Counted from the stretch's first letter, positions 47,959 to 56,604 are shown. The stretch: DNA of 64,000 nucleotides from JAOUEA01 sp040882605 (GCA_040882605.1 JBBEAY010000067.1:1-64000), one strand, 5' to 3'. Numbers and translations: made by a program. The notes: generated by a model from the sequence alone, not told the origin.

Positions 47959-48882
47959 ATGAAGATCACCGTGGTGGGCAGCGGGTTCGTCGGGCAGACG
48001 ACCGCGATGCGTTTGCTCGAAAAGGGCCTCGGCGACGTAGTCCTGATCGACATCGTCGAGGGCAAGCCGCAGGGCCTGGCGCTCGACATGAAGGAAGCCG
48101 CTCCGATCGAGGGGTACGCACCCACGATCGTCGGCACGAACGACTACGCCGACACCGCCGGCAGCGACATCGTGTTGATCACCGCCGGTTTCCCGCGCCA
48201 GCCGGGCATGAGCCGCATGGACCTGCTCGGCAAGAACGCCGCGATCATGAACTCGGTGATCTCCAGCGTCGTGCCGGGCTCGCCCGACGCGAACGTCATC
48301 GTGGTCTCGAACCCGCTCGACGAGATGACGTTCCTGGCTGCGGAGTCGTCCGGCTTGCCGAAGGAACGCGTGTTCGGCATGGCGGGCGTGCTCGACTCGG
48401 CGCGCCTGCGCTACTTCATCAGCGAGCTCACCGGTGCACGCCCATCGGACGTCGAAGCGATGACGCTCGGCTCACACGGTGAGGCGATGATCGCACTTCC
48501 CCGCCACGCCACCGTGGCCGGCAGACCGCTGCCCGAGCTCGTCGACGAAGCAACGCTCGAACAGCTGTTCCAGCGCACCCGTGACGGCGGCGCGGAGATC
48601 GTGGGCCTGCTGAAGACCGGTTCGGCCTTCTACGCGCCGAGCGCCTCGGTCGTCGCGATGGTCGAGGCGATCGTGAAGGACAGCCACGCGACGCTGCCCG
48701 TGTGCGCCTGGACCACCGGTCAGTACGGCATCGACGGCGTGTACGTGGGGGTGCCCGCGAAGCTCGGCCGCAGGGGCATCGAACAGATCGTGGAGCTCGA
48801 CCTGAACGACGACGAGCTGGCCGCCTTGCGGGAAGCGGCCGAGGGCATCCGCTCGAAATGCTCGGACCTCGCGAAGCTCTAG
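47959..48882 (+). CDS. mdh: Malate dehydrogenase (LDH-like type)
   Basis: NAD-dependent oxidation of malate to oxaloacetate. VVGSGFVGQTTAMRLLEKG binds NAD; DIVEGKPQGLALDMKEA, ITAGFPRQPGMSRMDLLGKN (substrate Arg loop), VVSNPLDEMTFLA and the catalytic His in TLGSHGEAMIALP. 307 residues, the lactate-dehydrogenase-like MDH group. TAGCCT at 47911 and a leader with GGAAGAGAG precede the ATG. The 3' end overlaps the convergent membrane-protein gene by 4 bp. Confidence 0.95.
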   Translation: MKITVVGSGFVGQTTAMRLLEKGLGDVVLIDIVEGKPQGLALDMKEAAPIEGYAPTIVGTNDYADTAGSDIVLITAGFPRQPGMSRMDLLGKNAAIMNSVISSVVPGSPDANVIVVSNPLDEMTFLAAESSGLPKERVFGMAGVLDSARLRYFISELTGARPSDVEAMTLGSHGEAMIALPRHATVAGRPLPELVDEATLEQLFQRTRDGGAEIVGLLKTGSAFYAPSASVVAMVEAIVKDSHATLPVCAWTTGQYGIDGVYVGVPAKLGRRGIEQIVELDLNDDELAALREAAEGIRSKCSDLAKL

Positions 48883-49487
48883 CTCGCCGATGGAGGGTCG
48901 GATCCGTCCCCGGCGGGGCCAGCAGAACGCCACTCGCCGTTGCGGGTCGTCCACGACAGCACCAGCAGGCCGCCCACCATACCCAGGACGCCGCCCGCGA
49001 GCGTCACGAACGGCCCCGGTGCGAGCCGCGTCTCGACGGCCTCCTCGAGCTGCTCTCGAAGGGCGGCCGGGGCGCTGCCCGATGGGTCGACAACGGCGAG
49101 CAAGTCCTCGACCACGGCGGGCTCGAACCGTCCGGCAGCGGTGAGGGCCGCGACGCCCGCGACCGCGAACGCAACGAACGACGCCGCGATGATCGCGCCG
49201 GCCGCGAGACGCCGCGCCCGGCGCGATGAGGTGAGGCGGGTGATCGCGAGCCCGACGAGCACCACGACGGTGGTGACAAGTACCACCACCCCGTCGCGAA
49301 GGTCGATGCCGTAGTAGGTGGGCGATAGCTCATCGGGGAACCCTATGAGCGACGACCGGATCCAGGGCATCAAGGCGCCCACGCCGATCAGCATGCCTCC
49401 GAACGCGGCGAGGCCGAACCCCGCGAGGCGCATCGGAACGCTTTCGCTGTCCGCGGCCACAACGGGTTCTTCGACGAGCTCACTCAT
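48879..49487 (-). CDS. Four-helix membrane protein, unknown function
   Basis: About 202 residues from MSELVEEPVVAADSESVPMR. Four hydrophobic segments: LAGFGLAAFGGMLIGVGALM, GVVVLVTTVVVLVGLAI, AAGAIIAASFVAFAVAGVAA and FVTLAGGVLGMVGGLLVLS. Between helices 3 and 4 is an extracytoplasmic loop of ~35 residues. No catalytic motif. The start could also be ATG 49508; 49487 matches the usual acidic cytoplasmic N-tail. Confidence 0.65.
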   Translation of the reverse strand: MSELVEEPVVAADSESVPMRLAGFGLAAFGGMLIGVGALMPWIRSSLIGFPDELSPTYYGIDLRDGVVVLVTTVVVLVGLAITRLTSSRRARRLAAGAIIAASFVAFAVAGVAALTAAGRFEPAVVEDLLAVVDPSGSAPAALREQLEEAVETRLAPGPFVTLAGGVLGMVGGLLVLSWTTRNGEWRSAGPAGDGSDPPSAS

Positions 49488-49548
49488 CCATTCATCGTGG
49501 CATCCCAAGGACCCGGTTCCAAGCAGCGTCCGGAAGGACCGGGGCAGG

Positions 49549-49554
49549 TAACAT
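49549..49554 (+). promoter_or_regulatory. -10 box TAACAT
   Basis: TAACAT ends 7 nt before ATG 49562 of the small Cys-rich protein gene. Confidence 0.5.
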
Positions 49555-49561
49555 CGAACAC

Positions 49562-49729
49562 ATGGCCACCTTCGGAGAGCAGGTCCGCGACCACGCGCGC
49601 GCGTTCTTCACCAATTGGCAGAACCCCGAGTACGGCCTCGCCGAGAAGGTCACGCTGACGTTCAAGAACCGCGCGAAGGGCCTCGTGGACGGCGGGTGCT
49701 GCGGCAACCACGGCCAGCCCGGGTGTTGA
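49562..49729 (+). CDS. 55-residue protein with C-terminal CCGNHGQPGC motif
   Basis: MATFGEQVRDHARAFFTNWQ then PEYGLAEKVTLTFKNRAKGL and a terminal VDGGCCGNHGQPGC. The start is leaderless behind TAACAT. I recall small actinobacterial proteins ending in CCGN-x-G-x-PGC but no assigned function. The three cysteines and His at the extreme C-terminus could bind metal or form a redox or lipid-attached tip; the middle is a short amphipathic helix. It stands alone between two leftward genes. Confidence 0.7.
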   Translation: MATFGEQVRDHARAFFTNWQNPEYGLAEKVTLTFKNRAKGLVDGGCCGNHGQPGC

Positions 49730-49854
49730 CGCCTCGAGGACTGGGACCTCGGTCGGGGCCCCGACGGGGAGCCCCATCATCCGCACGAGCACTGAATGGT
49801 CCGCCAAGCGACGGTCTTCCGAGCGCGACGCTCGTGCCCGCCGAGCGATCGACG

Positions 49855-50937
49855 TTAGCTCGGGCCGTGTTCCCAGGCTGTGACCTGGGTCGCAACTTCC
49901 TCGGCGACCTGCATCGTCGTCGATGACCCGCCGAGGTCGGGCGTGCGCACCTCGCCACGCCCGAGCACCTCGTCGACCGCCCACTCCACGTTCTCCGCGG
50001 CTGCAAGCTCCCCCATGTGGCGCAGCATCATCGCCCCAGAGAGGATCATCGCGATCGGGTTCGCCTTCCCTTGGCCGGCGATGTCGGGGGCGCTGCCGTG
50101 CACCGGCTCGAACACCGCGTACTCCCATCCGATGTTCGCGCCGGGGATCAGCCCGAGCCCGCCGACGAGTCCCGCGCACAGGTCGCTGATGATGTCGCCG
50201 TAGAGGTTCGGCAGCAGCAGCACGTCGAACTCGCCCGGTTCCTTCGCGAGGCGGCTGGTGAGATGGTCGATCTGGATCTCTTGCCACTCGATGTCGGGGA
50301 AATCGTGCGACTCGTGTTCAGCCGTCTGCAGGAACAACCCGTCGGAATAGCGCATCACGTTGGCCTTGTGACCGACCGTCACCTTCTTGCGACCGTTGGC
50401 GCGCGCGTACTCGAACGCGAAGCGAACGATGCGCCGGGTGCCGTTCACGCTGATGGGCTTCACGGTGATGCCGGCATCCTCGCGCAGCTCGTATCCGCCG
50501 AGGGCTCGGAGCTCTTCACGAAGCGCCATGGCCTCGGGCGAGCCGCGCTCGAACTCGATGCCGGCGTAGAGGTCCTCGGTGTTCTCGCGCACGACGACGA
50601 GGTCGACCTTCGGGTGCCGGATCGGCACGCCGGGCAGCGCCCGCGCCGGCCTCACCGCGCCGAACAGGTCGAGCCCTTGGCGCAGCGCCACGTTCACGCT
50701 GCGGAAGCCGCTCCCCACGGGCGTCGTGATCGGACCCTTCAATCCCACACGGCTCGAGCGGATCGCGGCGAAGGTTTCCTCGGGCATCAACTCGCCGTGA
50801 GCCTCAAGCGCGGCAGTGCCAGCGAGGCGGTCGATCCATTCGATGCCGACGTCGGCCACGTCGAGCACGAGCCGAGCTGCGGCGGCCACCTCGGGCCCGA
50901 TGCCGTCGCCAGGGATCAACGTCACGCGATGTGCCAT
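49855..50937 (-). CDS. Isocitrate/isopropylmalate dehydrogenase family, copy 2
   Basis: 360 residues, paralog of the gene at 46165-47253: MAHRVTLIPGDGIGPEVAAA, LKGPITTPVGSGFRSVNVAL RQ, VVVRENTEDLYAGIEFERGS, GHKANVMRYSDGLFLQTAEH, LPNLYGDIISDLCAGLVGGL and PVHGSAPDIAGQGKANP. The S-x-N-x-x-L-R loop indicates NAD-dependent isocitrate dehydrogenase, and homoisocitrate- or isopropylmalate-type activity is less likely. Located immediately downstream of sdhB on the same strand with its own TATCGT box. Confidence 0.9.
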   Translation of the reverse strand: MAHRVTLIPGDGIGPEVAAAARLVLDVADVGIEWIDRLAGTAALEAHGELMPEETFAAIRSSRVGLKGPITTPVGSGFRSVNVALRQGLDLFGAVRPARALPGVPIRHPKVDLVVVRENTEDLYAGIEFERGSPEAMALREELRALGGYELREDAGITVKPISVNGTRRIVRFAFEYARANGRKKVTVGHKANVMRYSDGLFLQTAEHESHDFPDIEWQEIQIDHLTSRLAKEPGEFDVLLLPNLYGDIISDLCAGLVGGLGLIPGANIGWEYAVFEPVHGSAPDIAGQGKANPIAMILSGAMMLRHMGELAAAENVEWAVDEVLGRGEVRTPDLGGSSTTMQVAEEVATQVTAWEHGPS

Positions 50938-50945
50938 CGCGCGGA

Positions 50946-50951
50946 ACGATA
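50946..50951 (-). promoter_or_regulatory. -10 box TATCGT
   Basis: Minus-strand TATCGT ends 8 nt before the start at 50937. Confidence 0.45.
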
Positions 50952-50975
50952 CCCGGTGAGGCTGCGTCGCCCCGT

Positions 50976-51743
50976 TCAGAAGCGGTCGAACAGGATCGAC
51001 CGCTTCACTTCTTGGATCGCCTTCGTGACCTGGATGCCGCGCGGGCAGGCTTCCGTGCAATTGAACGTCGTGCGGCATCGGAAGACCCCGGTCTTCTCGC
51101 TCAAGATCTTCAGACGCTCTCGCCCTGCCTCGTCGCGCGAGTCGAAGATGAACCGGTGCGCGTTCACGATGGCCGCAGGGCCGATGTAGCCCTCGTCGCC
51201 CCAGAAGATCGGACACGACGTGGTGCACGCCGCGCACAGGATGCATTTGGTCGTGTCGTCGTAGCGCGCGCGTTCCTCACTCGACTGGATGCGCTCGCGG
51301 TCCGGCTCGCCGGAGTCGTTGATCAGGAACGGAAGCACTGACTTGTAGCCGTCGAAGAAGGGGTCCATGTCGACGATCAGATCCTTCAACACGGGAAGCC
51401 CGCGGATCGGCTCGATCGTGACCTTCGGTGCGACATCGTCGACGAGCAGCTTGCACGCGAGGGCGTTGCGCCCGTTGATCAGCATCGCGTCAGAGCCGCA
51501 GATGCCGTGGGCGCATGACCGCCTGAAGCTCAGCGTTCCGTCGTGGTACCACTTCACCTGATGCAGCACCTCGACGAGGCGTTCCAGCGGGTCGGCGCGC
51601 ACGGTGAACTCGTCCCACCACGAGTCCTGTGACACCTCGGGGTTGAACCGGCGGATGCGAAGCGTGATCTCCACGGTTCCCGTGCCGCCGCCGCCGGCCC
51701 GACGCCGATCGGACTCCTGCAGCACATCGGCCGGCGTCCCCAT
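50976..51743 (-). CDS. sdhB: Succinate dehydrogenase iron-sulfur subunit
   Basis: Electron-transfer subunit of complex II. The [2Fe-2S] ligands lie in RRSCAHGICGSDAMLINGRN ALAC; the [4Fe-4S] and [3Fe-4S] ligands in CILCAACTTSCPIFWG and FRCRTTFNCTEACPRGIQV. 255 residues. The ATG overlaps the sdhA stop by one base (TGATG), so it is coupled to sdhA. Confidence 0.96.
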   Translation of the reverse strand: MGTPADVLQESDRRRAGGGGTGTVEITLRIRRFNPEVSQDSWWDEFTVRADPLERLVEVLHQVKWYHDGTLSFRRSCAHGICGSDAMLINGRNALACKLLVDDVAPKVTIEPIRGLPVLKDLIVDMDPFFDGYKSVLPFLINDSGEPDRERIQSSEERARYDDTTKCILCAACTTSCPIFWGDEGYIGPAAIVNAHRFIFDSRDEAGRERLKILSEKTGVFRCRTTFNCTEACPRGIQVTKAIQEVKRSILFDRF

Positions 51744-53482
51744 CAGTACTTCCTCTCCATTGGCACGTAGGGCCCCATCTTCACGGGCTTGTGCTCGAGG
51801 CGGATCGAGCCGTCGTCGTTGCGGTAGGCGAGCGTGTGCTTCAGCCAGCTCGCATCATCGCGGAGCGGGTGGTCGTCTCGGTAGTGTGCCCCGCGGCTCT
51901 CGGTTCGAGCGCGCGCGCTCACGACGAGTGCCTGCGCGCAGTCGAGCAGGTAGCCGAGCTCCACCGTTTCCATGAGGTCGGTGTTGTAGAGCGCTCCCTT
52001 GTCGGTGATCGCGACGCGCGCGAACCGCTCCTGCAGGCCGCCGATGATCTCTTCCATCTTGGACAGGCTCTGTTCGCTGCGGACCACGAACGCGAGGTCG
52101 AACATGTTCGTCTGGAGCTCCTTGCGGATGTCGGCGCCGTTATCGCCTTCCCCACGCTCCAGGATCGCGTTCAGCGACGTGAGCGTCTGCTCGGTCGGTC
52201 GCTCGGGCAGGTCGGGGAGCGCTGCGTGCTTCGCGTGGCGTGCTGCATCGGCGCCGGCGCGGCGTCCGAACACCACGAGGTCGAGCAGGGAGTTCGTGCC
52301 GAGCCGGTTCGCGCCGTGCACGCTCACGCATGCGCACTCGCCCACCGCGTAGAGCCCCGGGATCGGCGTCTCGTCGGCGCCGTCGACCACGCGCCCGTCC
52401 GTGTCGGTCGGGATGCCTCCCATCGCGTAGTGCGCCGTGGGCTGGATCGGCACTGGTTCCTTCGTGGGCTCGACCTTCAGGTAGACGCGAGCGAACTCGG
52501 TGATGTCGGGCAGCTTCTCCTCGATCACCTTGGGGTCGAGGTGCGTGATATCGAGGTAGGCCCAGTCGCCGTTGGGGCCGCCGCCCCGGCCTTCCTTGAT
52601 CTCCTGGTATATCGCGCGGCTCACCATGTCGCGCGGCGCAAGATCCTTGATCGTCGGCGCGTAACGCTCCATGAAGCGCTCGCCGTCCTTGTTGCGCACG
52701 ATGCCGCCCTCGCCACGCGCGGCCTCGCTCAGCAGCACACCGAGCTTCGCGAGGCCAGTCGGGTGGAACTGGAACATCTCCATGTCCTCGAGAGGCACAC
52801 CACGGCGCCAGACGACGGCCGGGCCATCGCCTGTCAGGGCGTGCGCGTTCGAGGTCACGCTGAACATGCGTCCGTAACCGCCCGTCGCGAACACGATCGA
52901 CTTCGCACGGAAGACGTGGAGCTCACCGGTCGCGAGCTCGTATGCGACGACCCCAGCTGCCGCGCCGTCGGCGTCTCGCAGCAGGTCGAGGCAGTAAAAC
53001 TCGTTGAAGAAGCGGACGTCGCGCTTCACGCACTGCTGGTACAGGGTCTGCAAGATCATGTGACCGGTGCGGTCGGCCGCGTAACACGCGCGGCGCACCG
53101 GACGCTCGCCGTGCTCGGCCGTATGCCCCCCGAAACGCCGTTGGTCGATGCGTCCCTCGGGCGTGCGATTGAACGGCAGGCCCCACCGCTCGAGCTGGTA
53201 GATCGCCTCGACCGCTTCCTCGGTCATCAGCTGCGCGGCGGGCTGGTCCACGAGGTAGTCGCCGCCCTTCACGGTGTCGAAGGCGTGCCATTCGGGATGG
53301 TCTTCCTCGGTGTTACCGAGCGCCGCACAGACGCCGCCCTGCGCCGCGCCCGTGTGCGACCGGGTCGGATAGAGCTTCGAGATCACCGCCGTGCGCACCT
53401 GGTCGCTCAGCTCGATCGCGGCGCGCATGCCGGCGCCGCCGGCGCCGATCACGAGGGCGTCGTAGGTATGGGTCGTGGCCAT
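51743..53482 (-). CDS. sdhA: Succinate dehydrogenase flavoprotein subunit
   Basis: Oxidises succinate to fumarate with covalent FAD. VIGAGGAGMRAAIELSDQ binds FAD; SKLYPTRSHTGAAQGGVCAA LG contains the flavinylated His; the active-site Arg/His segment HPTGLAKLGVLLSEAARGEG, QPTAHYAMGGIPTDTDGRV and GANRLGTNSLLDLVVFGRRA follow. 579 residues. A 21-bp duplication just upstream repeats the start region. Confidence 0.97.
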   Translation of the reverse strand: MATTHTYDALVIGAGGAGMRAAIELSDQVRTAVISKLYPTRSHTGAAQGGVCAALGNTEEDHPEWHAFDTVKGGDYLVDQPAAQLMTEEAVEAIYQLERWGLPFNRTPEGRIDQRRFGGHTAEHGERPVRRACYAADRTGHMILQTLYQQCVKRDVRFFNEFYCLDLLRDADGAAAGVVAYELATGELHVFRAKSIVFATGGYGRMFSVTSNAHALTGDGPAVVWRRGVPLEDMEMFQFHPTGLAKLGVLLSEAARGEGGIVRNKDGERFMERYAPTIKDLAPRDMVSRAIYQEIKEGRGGGPNGDWAYLDITHLDPKVIEEKLPDITEFARVYLKVEPTKEPVPIQPTAHYAMGGIPTDTDGRVVDGADETPIPGLYAVGECACVSVHGANRLGTNSLLDLVVFGRRAGADAARHAKHAALPDLPERPTEQTLTSLNAILERGEGDNGADIRKELQTNMFDLAFVVRSEQSLSKMEEIIGGLQERFARVAITDKGALYNTDLMETVELGYLLDCAQALVVSARARTESRGAHYRDDHPLRDDASWLKHTLAYRNDDGSIRLEHKPVKMGPYVPMERKY

Positions 53483-53518
53483 CGCTACGCGCTCCGAGTC
53501 GTGGCCATCGCTACGCGC
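53472..53518. repeat. 21-bp direct repeat duplicating the sdhA start
   Basis: GTCGTGGCCATCGCTACGCG (plus one C) occurs at 53472-53492 and 53498-53518. On the coding (minus) strand each copy contains TAGCG-ATGGCCACGAC. The upstream copy encodes a complete mini-frame MATTRSA-stop between sdhD and sdhA. Confidence 0.75.
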
Positions 53519-53957
53519 CTGCGACCGGTGTGAACGTCACGACGATGATGGTGCCGAGCACGAAGAGCGTGAAGCCGAGCACGTAGAAGACCATGTTCAT
53601 CGTGAACCGAACGCCGGGCTTGCGAACGTAGTCGAGCGTCACGTTGCGCAGGCCGTTGATGCCGTGGATCAGCGCGAGGGTGAGCATCATCCAATCCCAC
53701 GTGCGCCACAGAGGGCTCGCCCAGCGATCGGCGACGAAGTTGTAGTCGACGCGTTCCACACCGTCGGCAGGCAGGTGCATGATCAGCGTGTGGCCCACAG
53801 CGAGCACGAGCAGCACGATGCCACTGATCCGCATGAACAGCCACATCCAGAGCTCGAAGCCGCCGACCGGCCGCTCCCGACCACTGGTATAGCCGCGCTC
53901 CGTTGATGGCGACGAACCACCGTCGCGGGATGAGGGGCGTTCGATCGTGGTTGCCAT
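53511..53957 (-). CDS. sdhD: Succinate dehydrogenase membrane anchor subunit
   Basis: 148 residues. After a ~30-residue hydrophilic N-terminus there are three transmembrane helices; helix 1 RISGIVLLVLAVGHTLIMHL carries the haem/quinone-side histidines, helix 2 begins DWMMLTLALIHGINGLRNVT, helix 3 is VFYVLGFTLFVLGTIIVV. Order sdhC-sdhD-sdhA-sdhB is standard. The stop lies in the duplicated segment before sdhA. Confidence 0.9.
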   Translation of the reverse strand: MATTIERPSSRDGGSSPSTERGYTSGRERPVGGFELWMWLFMRISGIVLLVLAVGHTLIMHLPADGVERVDYNFVADRWASPLWRTWDWMMLTLALIHGINGLRNVTLDYVRKPGVRFTMNMVFYVLGFTLFVLGTIIVVTFTPVAGA

Positions 53958-53970
53958 CAGCGCGCTCCGC

Positions 53971-54372
53971 TCACAACAGGTCGATGATCTGCCGGCCCAT
54001 GATCGCGGTGACGACGAGCGCCGAGATCGCGAATAGGAGCGCCGAGGAGCGACCGACGGCCTTGATGTGGCCGGCGAGGCTCGGGAAGAAGTCGATCAGC
54101 GTGATCTTGATGCCGTTGATCGAATGGAAGAGCACCGCGAGGACGAGCCCGAGCTCGAGCACGTGGACGGCCGGATTCTTGTACGCATCGGTGACGCGGT
54201 TGTAGGCTTCGGGACCCCAGCCGACCAGGGCGGTATCGACGATGTGCGCGAAGAGATAGAGGATGACGGCGACGCCGGTGATGCGGTGGAACATCCACGA
54301 CCACTGACCCTCGTGACCTTTGTAGACGGTCCCGAAGTCGCTCTTCTGCTTCCTGCTGAGTCTGGTCGCCAC
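53971..54372 (-). CDS. sdhC: Succinate dehydrogenase cytochrome b subunit
   Basis: About 133 residues. GHEGQWSWMFHRITGVAVIL, FAHIVDTALVGWGPEAYNR and VLFHSINGIKITLIDFFPSL include the two histidines that ligate haem b in SdhC. Three transmembrane helices. Start is taken at GTG 54372 (VATRLSRKQKSDFG); GTG 54381 is also possible, and a minus-strand TAGCCT box lies at 54386-54391. First gene of sdhCDAB. Confidence 0.9.
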   Translation of the reverse strand: MATRLSRKQKSDFGTVYKGHEGQWSWMFHRITGVAVILYLFAHIVDTALVGWGPEAYNRVTDAYKNPAVHVLELGLVLAVLFHSINGIKITLIDFFPSLAGHIKAVGRSSALLFAISALVVTAIMGRQIIDLL

Positions 54373-54552
54373 GGCTATCACCCTCAGGCTAGCTCGCGCC
54401 CCGGCGATCGAGTCAGCCGGGGCGTCCAACGAACGGCGCGGAGTCTACTCCGTTGCGGCATGCCCGAGCCGCGTGCAACGAGGCTGACAGCGATGCTGAA
54501 CGTCCTCGCCGGAGCGGGACCTACGACCCCGATCCGCGGAGGGGGCGCTGGG

Positions 54553-54558
54553 TAGCGT
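54553..54558 (+). promoter_or_regulatory. -10 box TAGCGT
   Basis: TAGCGT ends 6 nt before ATG 54565. Confidence 0.5.
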
Positions 54559-54564
54559 GCCCGC

Positions 54565-55194
54565 ATGATCGATCCGGCCTTCATCGCGTCGGCGGCCGCG
54601 ACCCGGGCCGCCTCGCTCTTCTTCGCCCTGCTGACCGTGGTCGCGCAGATCGTCACGCTCGTCGCCGGAACGCTGTGGCTCGCCGGGCGGTGGTCGACCG
54701 CGGCGTCCCGTGCGCTCGACGTGGTGGTGGAAGCCATCGGCCCGTCCGCCCTCTGGCTCGCGAGCGGGGTCGCGCTCGTCTGTACCCTCGGCAGCCTCTA
54801 CCTCTCCGAGATCGCCGGCTTCGTGCCGTGCAAGCTCTGCTGGTATCAGCGGATCGGCATGTACCCACTCGTGGTGCTGCTCGCCGTCGCCGCATACGAG
54901 CGCAACCGAGCCGTGGCGACGGCCACGCTTCCCCTGATCGGTATCGCAGCCGCGATCTCGATCTACCACTACCTCCTGGAGCGCTTCCCATCGCTCGAGG
55001 GGACTGCCACGTGCGATCCGAGCGCGCCCTGCTCGGTGGTGTGGATCTGGCGCTTCCACTACATCTCGATCCCGCTCATGGCGCTGTCGGGGTTCGCGCT
55101 GATCGCGACCCTGGTCCTGCTGTCGACCGGCGGGTCGGACCTGCGACCGGAGGGAGGCCGCCGTGCCGTCGGCGAGCAAGCGTCGAGCCGCTGA
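54565..55194 (+). CDS. Disulfide bond formation protein, DsbB/BdbC family
   Basis: Membrane oxidoreductase that passes electrons from thiol oxidants to quinone. 209 residues; four to five transmembrane helices. The first redox pair is in GFVPCKLCWYQRIGMYPLVV (CxxC), the second in TATCDPSAPCS in the second periplasmic-side loop. It has an extra N-terminal hydrophobic region compared with E. coli DsbB. Overlaps the TlpA-like gene by 32 nt, so the two likely work together as oxidant and thioredoxin-like partner outside the membrane. Confidence 0.9.
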   Translation: MIDPAFIASAAATRAASLFFALLTVVAQIVTLVAGTLWLAGRWSTAASRALDVVVEAIGPSALWLASGVALVCTLGSLYLSEIAGFVPCKLCWYQRIGMYPLVVLLAVAAYERNRAVATATLPLIGIAAAISIYHYLLERFPSLEGTATCDPSAPCSVVWIWRFHYISIPLMALSGFALIATLVLLSTGGSDLRPEGGRRAVGEQASSR

Positions 55195-55837
55195 GCGAGA
55201 GGCCCGGCGGCGACAGCGCCTCACGGTCGCCGGGGTCGTCGGCGTGGTGGTGGCTCTCGCCGCGATCGCGGTGCTCTCGACCGCTCTCGGGGGCGAGGAC
55301 GGCGCGGCCGACGGGGCGCGGCAGACCCGGTCGGTGCGGGTCGAGGGGAATGCGCTGCCCCCTCTCCCGGGCCAGGGGTCGGACCCGGCGGTGGGGGCCA
55401 CGGCTCCGACCCTGTCGGGGAGCTCCTTCAACGGTGATCCCGTCGAGGTTGGACCGGGCACCTTGGGTGGGGCACCGCAGGCGATCTGGTTCGTAGCCCA
55501 TTGGTGCCCTCACTGCCAGGCCGAGGTGCCGGTGATCGTGAGGCTTGCGAACGCCGGATCGATCCCCGACGGCATCGATGTGGTGGCCGTCTCGACGTCG
55601 GTGGACGAGGCGGCCCCGAACTACTCACCCTCCGCTTGGCTCGAGCGGGAAGGGTGGCGCTATCCGGTGCTCGCCGACGATGCCCAGGGAACGGCCGCGA
55701 GGGCGTACGGCGTCGGGGGGTTCCCGTTCCTGGTGGTGGTGGACGCCGATGGCACCGTGCTCGTGCGGACCTCGGGCGAGCTGGGCGAACAGGGCATCGT
55801 GTCGCTCCTCGACCGGGTGGCTGATGGGAGCGGTTGA
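55163..55837 (+). CDS. TlpA/ResA-like membrane-anchored thioredoxin-fold protein
   Basis: 224 residues. Basic N-terminus, one transmembrane anchor (LTVAGVVGVVVALAAIAVLS), a linker, then a thioredoxin fold with the active site WFVAHWCPHCQAEVPVIVRL (CPHC) and a cis-proline loop GVGGFPFLVVVDADG. CPHC is the DsbA-type motif, favouring an oxidase role with the DsbB-like partner upstream. GTG 55163 follows GGAGGGAGG. Confidence 0.87.
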   Translation: MPSASKRRAAEREARRRQRLTVAGVVGVVVALAAIAVLSTALGGEDGAADGARQTRSVRVEGNALPPLPGQGSDPAVGATAPTLSGSSFNGDPVEVGPGTLGGAPQAIWFVAHWCPHCQAEVPVIVRLANAGSIPDGIDVVAVSTSVDEAAPNYSPSAWLEREGWRYPVLADDAQGTAARAYGVGGFPFLVVVDADGTVLVRTSGELGEQGIVSLLDRVADGSG

Positions 55838-55868
55838 GGTCGGGTCCGATCGCAACCGTGCGCGAGCG

Positions 55869-56507
55869 TCAGGCGATCCGCACCGCGACCAGCACCCCGT
55901 CGCGGATCGGCAGGATCGTCGTGACGTAGCGGTCGTCGTCGGCGACCATCGCGTTGTGCTCGCGGATCGCGTCGGTGACGTCGTCGGGCGGTTCCCCGTC
56001 GGGCGGAACCCGCCCGTACCAGAGCGTGTTGTCGCAGATGTAGAGCCCGCCGACGCGCACGCGATCACGTGCGGCGCGCCAAGCATCGGGGTAACCCTGC
56101 TTGTCGATGTCGTCGTACACGACGTCGAACTCACCGTCGACCGAAGCGAACGACACGAGCGCGTCGCCGACGTGGTAGCGCATCTCGTTCCACATGCCGG
56201 CGCGAGCGAGGTAGTCGGCCGCCTTCCGCTCGTTGGCGGCGTCACCGTCGGTGAGGTGGGTCTCGCCGTCGGCGCCGGTGGCCTTCGCGAACCAATACGC
56301 GGAGTACCCGAATCCCGAGCCGAGCTCGAACACGCGCCGGGCGCCGATCGAGGCGGCGAGCACCCAGAGCGTGACGCCGACGTTCCTGCCGACGATCGGG
56401 AAGCCGCGCTCCCGCGCTTCGTCTTCCATCTCGAGCAACACAGGCTCGTCATAGCGCGCGTGCAGCGATGCGGTGTAGTCCTCGATGCGGGGATCGACGA
56501 TGTCCAT
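55869..56507 (-). CDS. O-methyltransferase family 3
   Basis: SAM-dependent methyltransferase of the catechol/caffeoyl-CoA group, 212 residues. RRVFELGSGFGYSAYWFAKA is the SAM-binding motif I; EFDVVYDDIDKQGYPDAWRA the motif with metal-binding Asp, and LYICDNTLWYGRV the following strand. Start ATG 56507 lies 7 nt after a TACCGT box. Substrate unknown. Convergent with the TlpA-like gene. Confidence 0.88.
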   Translation of the reverse strand: MDIVDPRIEDYTASLHARYDEPVLLEMEDEARERGFPIVGRNVGVTLWVLAASIGARRVFELGSGFGYSAYWFAKATGADGETHLTDGDAANERKAADYLARAGMWNEMRYHVGDALVSFASVDGEFDVVYDDIDKQGYPDAWRAARDRVRVGGLYICDNTLWYGRVPPDGEPPDDVTDAIREHNAMVADDDRYVTTILPIRDGVLVAVRIA

Positions 56508-56514
56508 GGCACCC

Positions 56515-56520
56515 ACGGTA
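56515..56520 (-). promoter_or_regulatory. -10 box TACCGT
   Basis: Minus-strand TACCGT ends 7 nt before ATG 56507. Confidence 0.5.
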
Positions 56521-56552
56521 TCGCGGAGCCACCGGCCGCGGGCGGCACTCGG

Positions 56553-56604
56553 TAGGCTGAAGCCGTGAGCGGCGGACGAGCGGTGACGGGCGGATGAGCG
56601 ACAG

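Noticed and set aside
51791..53533. 580-codon open frame on the plus strand
   Set aside because: Antisense of sdhA, which is complete and has all FAD and active-site motifs.
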